From Sphingomonas palmae (GTDB taxonomy: Bacteria > Pseudomonadota > Alphaproteobacteria > Sphingomonadales > Sphingomonadaceae): 64,000 nucleotides of DNA. Below the pieces are notes generated by a model. The model saw only the letters and a program-made list of their open reading frames with translations, did no database searches and had not been told where the DNA came from. The stretch covers positions 1 to 64,000 of the forward strand of contig NZ_FNZZ01000008.1 of the NCBI RefSeq assembly GCF_900109565.1. Direction: 5' to 3'. Below are positions 35,837-43,732 of the stretch, in pieces. How positions within the stretch are numbered: position 1 is the stretch's first letter; each line of letters opens with the position of its first letter. The position numbers were made by a program, and so were the translations under genes.

Positions 35837-36625
35837 TCAATTACGAAAGCAGCTGACATTCAACTGAGTGTCGAAGCCTTTGGACACGGTCTCAACAAAA
35901 GGGTGACCGGCGCAGTGAGCGCCATTGATGGCGTATCGATAGCCCGCTTTCGCAACCAGATTTAGTAGATCACCCAGCTGTTGAGGCTGTCCGGGTGAGC
36001 TGTGGTATTCGAAGAAGAGGTGATCGACTCGATCTAACTGATCAGCGATGTCAAAAAGAACAGAGTTCTCAGCACCCTCGATGTCTATTTTCAAGAAATC
36101 GACCATTCCATCTTGAATGAAGTATCGTAAGCGAAGCGCCGGCACACGAACCTCACGCTGTGATCCCAAGAAATCAATTTGGGTTGATCCTGCGAGTGAC
36201 CCTTCCATATAGAAAGTAAGGTCGGTGTTCTCCGTCCAAGCGGCAGCTCGTTTTAGGCTTACACCATCCAGATTTCTTACGTTCTCTTCAAGTAGGATAA
36301 ATATGTCTGGATCAGGCTCAAAGGCTACGATCTTTGCCTGCGGGTACAAATTCTTAAAATACCGCACGCTCAAACCGATGTTTGCGCCGGCATCAATGAT
36401 ATAGGGGGTCTGAGTCTTAGCTTTGAAGCGGTATACTTCGTCGCCAAAAACCTCCCGCACAGAGTGGAAGAATCCGACGTTGTCGGAAAAGGCGATAGGC
36501 TGGCCTTGAAGTCTTGTCTGGCCACGAGAAAAGGGTGCTACCTTGGCGGCTGCGCGATAATCCGCGGCAGTCATGAAGCCATGAAGCGGTGAAATCCTGC
36601 GTCGAACCGCCGAAACCACGTTCAT
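35837..36625 (-). CDS. FkbM-family methyltransferase
   Basis: A 262-residue SAM-dependent methyltransferase of the FkbM family. The SAM-binding motif I is IIDAGANIGLSVRYF, followed by the acidic end of strand two in IVAFEPDPDIF. The family-typical MVDFLKIDIEGAENSVL segment and LFFEYHSS come later. FkbM proteins methylate hydroxyl groups on sugars or polyketides, and in this setting the target is probably an exopolysaccharide or glycan. The ATG at 36625 has GGAG ten bases upstream. The codon and base composition are visibly more AT-rich than the neighbouring genes, which suggests acquisition by transfer. It lies between an IS5 element and IS remnants. Confidence 0.92.
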   Translation of the reverse strand: MNVVSAVRRRISPLHGFMTAADYRAAAKVAPFSRGQTRLQGQPIAFSDNVGFFHSVREVFGDEVYRFKAKTQTPYIIDAGANIGLSVRYFKNLYPQAKIVAFEPDPDIFILLEENVRNLDGVSLKRAAAWTENTDLTFYMEGSLAGSTQIDFLGSQREVRVPALRLRYFIQDGMVDFLKIDIEGAENSVLFDIADQLDRVDHLFFEYHSSPGQPQQLGDLLNLVAKAGYRYAINGAHCAGHPFVETVSKGFDTQLNVSCFRN

Positions 36626-36816
36626 GAATCGTATCTCCCGCTTATGTAGCCGTTAACCCATTTATGCGCCGATTAGTCAACTATGGAGGTTCATAGCGCG
36701 CTCGAAAGTCGGGCGTTCTCTGTCGTTGGAAGTTTCGGGTAGGTTACGTGGACAAAGGTTGACGGATTGATTTGCGGTTGATTCAGGGCTGCCATTTGGA
36801 GGCAGCGTTGGTTGAT

Positions 36817-37030
36817 CGGAGCGGATTGAACTGGTTGCTGGATGCGGTGTGGGAGATCGTTGAGGCGCTGTTGTCGACGGAGCGTGGCGGAGGCTGTCGC
36901 CCTTTGCAGACAAGCGTCTCTACTTGAGGGCATGATGTGAATCGCCCCGATGGGCGCGCAGTTGCAATGCCTGCTGGCCGAGTACGGCAAGTGGGATCAT
37001 GTGTTCCGCCGCTACTATGGGTGCTGGACG
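36817..37030 (+). pseudogene. IS5-family transposase N-terminal remnant
   Basis: Broken frames read LNWLLDAVWEIVEALLSTER, a proline-glycine spacer and, after a frameshift and stops, QCLLAEYGKWDHVFRRYYG. This is the usual order of the N-terminal (DUF4096-like) domain of IS5-group transposases: LWxxIxxLLPPxxxxGRPP then YGxWxTVYRRFRRW. No catalytic domain follows; an IS256 fragment starts immediately after. Confidence 0.6.
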
Positions 37031-37586
37031 ACTTGCCTCCAAGTGCGCGAGGGCGGGCGCATCGTGTCGGTCGCTGCGATCCTCAGTGGCCTCAAGGGGC
37101 GTGAAGCTTGTCATCTTCGATGCGCGCGAAGGATTGGAGACCGCCAATCAGCCGCGTCGTCGGCGCACTTGGCATCGCTTCCGCGTCCTCTTCATGAGGA
37201 ACGCGCTGCATATGTGCCCAAGGACCAAAGCACCATGGTTGCCGTGGCGATCCGGCAGGTTTTGCTCAGAGGTGGCTAGGTTTGTCTGCATGGATAGCGC
37301 CGAGCACGAGGTGCTCGCCTATCTGACCTTCTCCGAGCAGCATCGGACCAAGATGCACTCCACTACCGATTGAACGGTTGAACAAGGAGATGAAGCGCTA
37401 CGCCGATATGGTGGGCATCTTCCCAACGAGGGCAGCATTACTCACCTCATCGGCGCTGTGATCTTCGAACAGAACGACGAGTAACAGTCCAAGGACCGCT
37501 ACATGCAGATCGAGGGCATGGCGGCCCTTGCCACACCACAGATTGAGGAGGTAATGCCGCTAAAGATTACATCCAAGGTGGCTTGA
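37031..37586 (+). pseudogene. IS256/Mutator-family transposase remnant
   Basis: Successive frames match an IS256 transposase: TCLQVREGGRIVSVAAI (first catalytic region), then after an internal deletion GVKLVIFDAREGLETA (DAHEG motif). Next come MRNALHMCPR, MDSAEHEVLAYLTFSEQHRT, and a run that in intact elements reads LNKEVKRR..VGIFPN..AAxxLIGAVLxEQNDEW. It ends at the TGA 37584-37586 after the IEGMAAL-like C-terminus. At least three frameshifts and a large deletion inactivate it. The following 37587-37853 shows no gene. Confidence 0.8.
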
Positions 37587-37853
37587 TCGATGCAGCCCTG
37601 GGGCTAAACTCGGGATTATATCAGATTGACGGACGCGACCTGTGGGCACCGTCGTTGATGCTGGATTGATGCGTTTCGCATCCACACGACCGACGACCTT
37701 TTCGTCTAAACTGATGGCCATAATTTACTGTGCCGATGCGCTCTACGCGTCAGCCATGATCACCGTGATCTTTGCGAGCGTGTGCTATTTTTGCCACTAC
37801 CGTTTGCAGTAGCGATCAGCTAGCTGATCCGACTTCATTCGTAAGTGTGTAAC

Positions 37854-39212
37854 ATGTTGGATACTACCGTGACGGGGAAGCGGGTGTCGCTGAAACGTCA
37901 GATGCGGATGCGGCTCTACGCCGCGATCCTGCTCGTTGATGCAGCGGCGGTGTCACTAGGTTTCTGGCTCACGCCTTATCTTCAGCCGAGCGCTTGGAAC
38001 GGTGTGCCAACCTTTGGCCTGTTCATCGCCACTATATCGCTGTTTTTGCTGCTTGAAATTCGAAATCTGCGGCCAACGACACTCGATCAATGGTTGCGTG
38101 GCACTATCGTGAGCCTAGCGGCATTGCTAGGCGCGCTGTTGCTGGCGGTGTTCGTATCCTTCTGCCTCAACCGTGCCGCCTACGTGCCGCGTTTGCTGGC
38201 AGGTGCTTCACTGCTGCTATCGGGAGTAGCGCTAACTATATTTCGCGCCATGCTGGGCAGTGTTGGCGCCCGAATTCTCGATGGTTCGGCGGAATCGCGC
38301 TTGGTGGTGTTGGACGGTTTGACAATCGATCTGCCGCTTGATGTGGCGACGCTAGATGCACGCCGGATCGATCCTGGCGCAGGAACGCCGCACCCTTATT
38401 TTCTTGATCGGCTGGCACAGGCGCTGAAGGGTGTAGACGAGGCCTTCATCGCCTGCCTTCCCGAGCGACGCGCGTTCTGGGCTGTAACGATGAAGGGCAG
38501 CGCGGTGCGTACCGAACTGCTGGTGCCTGAGCTCGATCAGTTCGGCGCGATTGGCAACAAGCACTTCGCTGGGATCGCCACCGTGCTTGTCTCCATCGGC
38601 GCGCTGCCGCTCCGCGAGCGAATGATGAAGCGCATACTCGACCTCACGATCGTAGTGCCCGCGATCGTCCTGCTTTCCCCTCTGCTGCTCGCGGTATTTA
38701 TCGCGGTTAAGCTCGACAGCCCGGGCTCGGCCTTCTTCGTGCAGCCACGGGTCGGTTACGGCAACCGGCTATTCCCAATGTTTAAATTTCGCAGCATGCG
38801 TAGCGAGCTGTCAGACACCGCGGGCGCGCAATCGACATCGCGCGACGACAAGCGCGTGACCCGCGTGGGCAAATTAATCCGTGCGACTAGCATCGACGAA
38901 CTGCCGCAATTGTTCAACATCCTGCGAGGCGACATGAGCTTCGTTGGTCCGCGCCCGCATGCGCTTGGGTCATTGGCAGGCGACCGCTTGTTCTGGGAGG
39001 TGGACCCGCGATACCACCATCGTCACGCTTGCAAGCCGGGGCTTACCGGACTCGCTCAGGTTCGGGGTTTTCGGGGTGCGACGCACCGGACCGAGGACCT
39101 GACCAATCGGCTCGACGCCGACCTAGAATATATCAACGACTGGAGCGTGCTTCGCGACATTCAGATCCTGATCGCGACGTTCAAGGTGCTGGTCCACCGC
39201 AACGCCTTCTGA
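37854..39212 (+). CDS. Polyprenyl-phosphate sugar transferase starting exopolysaccharide synthesis
   Basis: A protein of about 452 residues of the bacterial sugar transferase (WbaP/WcaJ/PssY-like) family, which moves a sugar-1-phosphate from its nucleotide sugar to undecaprenyl phosphate at the inner membrane. The N-terminal 130 residues contain four hydrophobic spans. The C-terminal 200 residues carry the re-entrant helix ([20 protein letters not shown]) and catalytic motifs FKFRSMR, the [20 protein letters not shown] stretch, GPRPH and [12 protein letters not shown]. The ATG at 37854 is preferred to a GTG at 37845. It is the priming enzyme for a polysaccharide. No Wzx/Wzy or other glycosyltransferases adjoin it, so it is an isolated or rearranged locus. 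Confidence 0.93.
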   Translation: MLDTTVTGKRVSLKRQMRMRLYAAILLVDAAAVSLGFWLTPYLQPSAWNGVPTFGLFIATISLFLLLEIRNLRPTTLDQWLRGTIVSLAALLGALLLAVFVSFCLNRAAYVPRLLAGASLLLSGVALTIFRAMLGSVGARILDGSAESRLVVLDGLTIDLPLDVATLDARRIDPGAGTPHPYFLDRLAQALKGVDEAFIACLPERRAFWAVTMKGSAVRTELLVPELDQFGAIGNKHFAGIATVLVSIGALPLRERMMKRILDLTIVVPAIVLLSPLLLAVFIAVKLDSPGSAFFVQPRVGYGNRLFPMFKFRSMRSELSDTAGAQSTSRDDKRVTRVGKLIRATSIDELPQLFNILRGDMSFVGPRPHALGSLAGDRLFWEVDPRYHHRHACKPGLTGLAQVRGFRGATHRTEDLTNRLDADLEYINDWSVLRDIQILIATFKVLVHRNAF

Positions 39213-39236
39213 TCGGCGCGGCGGTGGAAGCGATCT

Positions 39237-40040
39237 TCAAGCAGGGATTGTAAGCACCGATCCCGCATCAACGCGGACGCCCGCGCCAGTGATGAAGCTG
39301 GCGCGCTCGGAGCAGAGGAAGGCGGCGACCGAGGCGACTTCCTCGGGGCGACCGCGGCGACCGAGCACCATGCCGGGTCGTTCTTCCTTCAGGAAGCTGT
39401 CGATCGCCTCGTCGAAGCTGGTGCCTTTTTCCTCGGCGCGCTTTTCCATCATCTTGTCGGTCATCGGCGTTGCGATGAAGGCGGGCGACACGGTGTTGAC
39501 CAAAACGTTGTCGCAACCGTACGCCTTCGACAAACCCTTCGCCAGGCTCAGAATTCCGGCCTTGGACGCACAATAGGCGAGCTCGTCGACGTAGGGTTGC
39601 ACCGCGTCTTCGGACGCGAACAGCACGATCCGGCCCCAGCCCTTCGAGCGCATGGCCGGGATCGCCTCGCGGCACATGCGGACCGCGCCCATCAGGTTGA
39701 TGTCGAGCGTTTCCTGCCAACCCGCGTCGTCTACCTCGAGGAAATCGCCCGTCGCGCCGGTCACGCCCGCCGCGTTGACGTAGATGTCGGGGTCGCCGAG
39801 CTTCTCGCGGACTTCTTGCCAGAGCTTCTTCACCTCATCAGGCTTTTGCACGTCGGCCGCGACCGCGATCACCTCGCCGAGCGTTGAAAGCTCTTTCACC
39901 GCCTCGCCGATCGTGTTGTCGCCCTTGTCGGTGATCGCGACGCGGCATCCCGCCTCGAGCAGCAGCCGCGCGGTTTCCTTGCCCATGCCTGAATCGGCGC
40001 CGCTGACCAGTGCGACGCGGCCCTTGATACCTAGATCCAT
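39237..40040 (-). CDS. Short-chain dehydrogenase/reductase
   Basis: A classical SDR of about 267 residues. The NAD(P) motif SGADSGMGKETA is a variant of TGxxxGxG. VNAAGV follows, and the catalytic Ser, Tyr and Lys are in FASEDAVQPY and AYCASKAG. The Asp after strand two (VAITDKGD) favours NAD(H). The ATG at 40040 has AAGGAGAG upstream and overlaps the hydrolase stop by one base (TGATG). The two genes form an operon. The extended helix before the C-terminus (ERPGMVLGRRGRPEE) is typical of the 3-oxoacyl reductase-like group. Substrate unknown. Confidence 0.93.
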   Translation of the reverse strand: MDLGIKGRVALVSGADSGMGKETARLLLEAGCRVAITDKGDNTIGEAVKELSTLGEVIAVAADVQKPDEVKKLWQEVREKLGDPDIYVNAAGVTGATGDFLEVDDAGWQETLDINLMGAVRMCREAIPAMRSKGWGRIVLFASEDAVQPYVDELAYCASKAGILSLAKGLSKAYGCDNVLVNTVSPAFIATPMTDKMMEKRAEEKGTSFDEAIDSFLKEERPGMVLGRRGRPEEVASVAAFLCSERASFITGAGVRVDAGSVLTIPA

Positions 40041-40783
40041 CAACGCTCTCCTTCTTGTTTGATGTGGCGGACGTGCGCCGCGATTAGCGCGGCGAGCGCC
40101 TCGGGCTTCTCGTAGGGGATGAGATGCGCGGCCTCCGCGATCACCTCGACCCGCGGATGAGTGTAGTGCGGCGCGTTCAGCCGGCGCTGCGCGTCCTCAC
40201 CAAGGTCGCCGTCCTCCGCGCCCGCAACGATTAGTGCGGGTAGGTTGATCACCCCTGCCTTTGCGTCCCAGTCCTCGCGCGCGCCCTCCTTCAGCCAGCC
40301 ACGCCACGCGGCGGGCGAACTGCCGCGCACATCCGCGATCGCCTTCTCAGCTAAATTGTGCGGCAGCGGGCCAGCGGTGTTGGCGGCGACGAACTTCTCG
40401 GCCTGCGCCTGGGTGGCGGGACCATTGGCGAACCAGTCGAGCATCTCGGCGCGGCGCGCCTCATCCATCGGCTCGGGCGCGGGCGGCGAGGCGGCGACGA
40501 GTACGACCCCAGCGAGCCCGGCGGGGCGGCGGGCGGCGGTGAGCGTCGCGATCTTACCGCCCATGCTGTGGCCGACGACGATCCAGCGCGCGCTGTCATA
40601 GCGCGCGACCTCACCCGCGAACCAGTGGAGCGTGTCCACGACGCTCCAGTGCCCCATCGCGGCATTGTCGCCGAACCCCGGCAGGTCGAGCGCGACGTTA
40701 TCGTGGCCGGGCAATGCCTCGATCACCCGGTCCCACGACCGCGCGCTCGCGCCCAGCGCGTGGAGGAAGAACAATCGCGTCAT
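40040..40783 (-). CDS. Alpha/beta-fold hydrolase
   Basis: A 247-residue alpha/beta hydrolase. The oxyanion strand FFLHALGASARSW is at the start, the nucleophile elbow is GHSMGGK (Ser near residue 94), the acid lies in IVAGAEDGDLGED, and the catalytic His in AEAAHLIPYE. The length is normal for an esterase, lactonase or C-C hydrolase. It is the first gene of a two-gene operon with the SDR and is divergent from the LOV kinase across about 210 bases. The pairing with an SDR suggests a small degradative pathway. Confidence 0.9.
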   Translation of the reverse strand: MTRLFFLHALGASARSWDRVIEALPGHDNVALDLPGFGDNAAMGHWSVVDTLHWFAGEVARYDSARWIVVGHSMGGKIATLTAARRPAGLAGVVLVAASPPAPEPMDEARRAEMLDWFANGPATQAQAEKFVAANTAGPLPHNLAEKAIADVRGSSPAAWRGWLKEGAREDWDAKAGVINLPALIVAGAEDGDLGEDAQRRLNAPHYTHPRVEVIAEAAHLIPYEKPEALAALIAAHVRHIKQEGER

Positions 40784-40994
40784 GCAAATCCGGGTCAGTG
40801 AAGCTGATGCACGTTAAAGACCGGCGCGTGCGAAGCGTTCCCCCGCTGCATCGGACGCGCGCGAAAAGCCGGCCGCAACCATGCACTTGGCCGAAATTAC
40901 GCGAGCCAGGGAACAATCCCAACTTATGTTGGTTGGTGCGGCCAAGGGCCGGCACTTCGGGGTTTGCCTCCACGCATGTACCCCAGGGACATTG

Positions 40995-42638
40995 ATGGCC
41001 GACGAGACGAGTGAAACCCCGCCCGGCGGCCCGCCCCCGCATCTGGCCGGCATGGCGAACCACGACATGGGGGATGATCACAACACTATCTTCTTCGCGG
41101 CGGTGAAGACCACGCGAATGCCGATGATCGTCACCGACCCGAACAAGCACGACAATCCGATCGTCTTCGCCAACCCTGCGTTCATGAACATGACCGGCTA
41201 TGCGTGGGACGAGCTGGTCGGGCACAATTGCCGCCTGCTACAAGGCCCCGATACCGATCGTGACACCGTCGCGGAGGTACGCCGCGCGATCGAGCAGCGC
41301 CGCGAAACCTCGGTCGAGATCCTGAACTACAAGAAGAACGGTGCCTCGTTCTGGAACGCGCTGTTCATCTCGCCGGTGTTCGATGCCGACGGCAAGCTGA
41401 TCTACTTCTTCGCCTCGCAGCTCGACGTGACGCGCCGGCGCGATGCCGAGGAAGGGCTGCGTCAGGCGCAGAAGATGGAGGCGGTTGGGCAGCTGACCGG
41501 CGGGGTGGCACACGATTTCAACAACCTGCTGACCGTGATCCAGGGCTTCGGCGACATCGTGCTCAACAATCTGGAGAAACCGGGCGAGTTCGACCGTGCC
41601 AAGGCCGCGCGCTCGATCCGCGCGGTCATGCAGGCGGCCGAGCGCGGCGCGACGCTGACGCAGCAATTGCTCGCCTTCTCGCGCAAGCAGAAGCTGCAGG
41701 GACGCGTCGTCAATCTGGTCGACCTGATCGACCAGTTGCAGCCGCTGATCGAGCGGACCGCGGGCGGCGCGATCAACATCAAGATCGAACACGCCGAGAA
41801 GACGTGCAATGCGCGGATCGATCCGACGCAGGCCGAGCTCGCGATCATCAACGTGCTGCTCAACGCGCGCGATGCGATGCCGAACGGGGGCACGATCACG
41901 ATCCAGGCCTCCAACCGCACGCTCGAGGCAGGTGACAAGGGCTTCGGCGAGCTCGAACCCGGCGACTACGTCATGCTGACGATCGCCGACCAGGGTACGG
42001 GCATGTCGCCTGAAATCCTCGCGCGCGTGACCGAGCCGTTCTTCACCACCAAGGACCAGGGCAAGGGCACCGGGCTGGGGCTCTCGATGGTCTACGGCTT
42101 CATGAAACAGTCGGGCGGGTCGCTCCGGCTCTACTCGGAGGAAGGCCACGGCACGACCGTGCGCATGCTGTTCCCGTGCGAGGCTGCCAAGGTCGAGCCC
42201 GAGGGTGCGCAGCCGCAGCGATCGATGGCGGACAAGCACGGCAACGAGACGGTGCTGGTGGTCGAGGATCAGGTCGACGTCGGCGACTATGCAGAGGCGG
42301 TGCTGACCGAGTTCGGCTATACCGTGCTGCGTGCGGAAAATGCCGACCAAGCGCTGGCGGTACTGGATGGCGCGGGCGTGAAGATCGACCTGCTGTTCAG
42401 CGACCTGATCATGCCGGGGGGCATGAACGGCGTGATGCTGGCGCGCGAGGTCAAGCGACGCCGTCCGCGGATCAACGTGCTGCTGACCACCGGCTACGCC
42501 GAATCCTCGATCGAGCGCGTCGAGGCGCGCGGCGCGGAATTCGAACTGATCCAAAAACCGTACAAGCGCACCGAACTCGCGACCAAGGTGCGCCGCGTCA
42601 TCGACGGTCCGACCGGGGTCGGCACGCACGGGGCATAA
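40995..42638 (+). CDS. Blue-light LOV hybrid histidine kinase
   Basis: A 547-residue cytoplasmic hybrid kinase. A LOV domain (about 30-150) has the photoactive cysteine at residue 79 in [13 protein letters not shown], the flavin-binding [13 protein letters not shown] and the [11 protein letters not shown] signature. The J-alpha-like linker [20 protein letters not shown] leads to a HisKA-type dimer helix with His173 in [11 protein letters not shown]. The HATPase domain has the N-box [12 protein letters not shown], the G1 box IADQGTGMS and a [10 protein letters not shown]2 box. The C-terminal receiver (about 418-540) has Asp470 in [11 protein letters not shown]. No membrane span is seen. I use the ATG at 40995 after AGGGA. 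All light-sensing and phosphorelay residues are present, so it should couple blue light to an unknown response. Confidence 0.95.
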   Translation: MADETSETPPGGPPPHLAGMANHDMGDDHNTIFFAAVKTTRMPMIVTDPNKHDNPIVFANPAFMNMTGYAWDELVGHNCRLLQGPDTDRDTVAEVRRAIEQRRETSVEILNYKKNGASFWNALFISPVFDADGKLIYFFASQLDVTRRRDAEEGLRQAQKMEAVGQLTGGVAHDFNNLLTVIQGFGDIVLNNLEKPGEFDRAKAARSIRAVMQAAERGATLTQQLLAFSRKQKLQGRVVNLVDLIDQLQPLIERTAGGAINIKIEHAEKTCNARIDPTQAELAIINVLLNARDAMPNGGTITIQASNRTLEAGDKGFGELEPGDYVMLTIADQGTGMSPEILARVTEPFFTTKDQGKGTGLGLSMVYGFMKQSGGSLRLYSEEGHGTTVRMLFPCEAAKVEPEGAQPQRSMADKHGNETVLVVEDQVDVGDYAEAVLTEFGYTVLRAENADQALAVLDGAGVKIDLLFSDLIMPGGMNGVMLAREVKRRRPRINVLLTTGYAESSIERVEARGAEFELIQKPYKRTELATKVRRVIDGPTGVGTHGA

Positions 42639-42668
42639 GCAGAACCGATACCAAGAAGGGGAGTGCAG

Positions 42669-42833
42669 ATGGAAAGCTACTACCGCGAACAGGCCGCATC
42701 CTGCGCCCGCGATGCCGACGCCGCGACGCTCCACCACGTCCGCGAACGCTGCCGTCGCTCGGAAAGCGCGTGGCTCCAGATGGCCGACCGCGCCGCCCGC
42801 ACCGCGAAATTCAAGGCGGCGAACGAGGGGTGA
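42669..42833 (+). CDS. Small sphingomonad protein of unknown function (54 residues)
   Basis: A short gene with a clear AAGGGGAG Shine-Dalgarno before the ATG. The 54-residue product begins MESYYREQAASCARDADAAT and contains HVRERC and SESAWLQMADRAA. This YYREQA..CA.DA..A..hhVRER..RSEaAW pattern is one I associate with small conserved sphingomonad proteins found singly around the genome. It follows the LOV kinase by 30 bases on the same strand and may be co-transcribed. Function unknown. Confidence 0.75.
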   Translation: MESYYREQAASCARDADAATLHHVRERCRRSESAWLQMADRAARTAKFKAANEG

Positions 42834-42870
42834 TCTACCCCGGCGCGTGACGCGCCCGATCGAGCCGGGC

Positions 42871-43275
42871 TCAGTCGTACCACCGATAAGGACGACCGCG
42901 CCCGCGTTCGCGCGCGCGTTGATGCGGCAGCCGGGTCTCAAACCGTTTCATCTGCGTGAGGTAGTCGGGATCGAACCGGCTCGCGCGCCGCAACCAGTAT
43001 CGATAGCCGGCGCGATCGCCGCGGTTGAAGGCGTCCATTGCGAGATGCTGCGCAGCATATTCATACCCGCCCCTGTCCGCGCGGCGGTACAGCCCTGCCC
43101 TGCTAAACCGGTCGGCCATCCGCCCAGGACGATCAAACGTATCGGCGAGCGTCACCATCGCCGAACAATCCCCGCCAAGCGCCAAGTGCCAAGTGCCAAG
43201 TGCCACAGGATCGGTGTCCAAAACCGCAGCCGTGCGCATCCCTGATCGCCCAATAGCGGGCCCATAATCGATCAC
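42871..43275 (-). CDS. Hypothetical protein with a tandem repeat near its start
   Basis: Up to 134 residues. The convincing part is the C-terminal 95 residues, with tetratricopeptide/Sel1-like composition (GGYEYAAQHLAMDAFNRGDR, AGYRYWLRRASRFDPDYLTQ). No signal peptide or catalytic motif is seen. The N-terminal 35 residues are encoded across a 7-bp tandem repeat and begin at a GTG at 43275; a start at the ATG of MVTLADTF, downstream of the repeat, is also possible. The C-terminal tail is very basic. A role cannot be assigned. Confidence 0.5.
   Translation of the reverse strand: MIDYGPAIGRSGMRTAAVLDTDPVALGTWHLALGGDCSAMVTLADTFDRPGRMADRFSRAGLYRRADRGGYEYAAQHLAMDAFNRGDRAGYRYWLRRASRFDPDYLTQMKRFETRLPHQRARERGRGRPYRWYD
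43174..43204. repeat. Tandem 7-bp repeat (GCCAAGY)n
   Basis: GCCAAGC at 43174-43180 is followed by three perfect GCCAAGT units and a partial GCC. The unit length of seven is not a multiple of three. If the upstream GTG of the overlapping minus-strand gene is the true start, gain or loss of one unit would shift its reading frame. Confidence 0.85.
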
Positions 43276-43732
43276 GCTTCTCGCAGCTGTTGCGCCGAGC
43301 CATCCATCATCTCCTTGCTGCGCGCCGTATCACAGGCTGGCCACGTCGATGATCGCACCACAGCCGAGCGCTGGCTGAGCAGGTTTCCACTGCCGCGCGT
43401 GCCCCTCTGGGCGTGCACAGCTCAGTCATAACGCCGCCTTTGCTCCACCGCTTACAAACGCAAACAAGAATGTCGTTCTATATCAGTGCTTTACCGTTGC
43501 GCCAGAACCACTTACCAAGACAGTGGTTATCACGCTTTATTATTATGTTATCGCTGTAGATAATACGACAATGATTGTTGCTTATTTTGTGTCATAGATG
43601 ACACATTAGTTTACAAAGACGTATTCCCACTCACATGATCGTTGCGCCGCTACTACCGCTGCAACATCATCCTCTCGGGCCGAAACGGTCGCAACATGCC
43701 GTCACCGGGGGGTGACGAGAGGGGAACAATAA
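43276..43732. other. Control region in front of the second Oar-like receptor
   Basis: About 450 bases without a gene. The part from 43450 to 43650 is AT-rich and must contain the receptor promoter. A perfect 8-2-8 inverted repeat is found at 43588-43605. Confidence 0.5.
43588..43605 (+). promoter_or_regulatory. 18-bp palindrome upstream of the receptor
   Basis: TGTGTCAT, AG, ATGACACA is a perfect inverted repeat about 128 bases before the receptor GTG, in AT-rich DNA. It has the size and symmetry of a dimeric regulator site (TGTCAT half-sites). Confidence 0.5.

Noticed and set aside
41238..42941. 567-residue minus-strand frame under the LOV kinase
   Set aside because: Antisense to a gene with complete motifs; composition is typical of GC-rich shadow frames.
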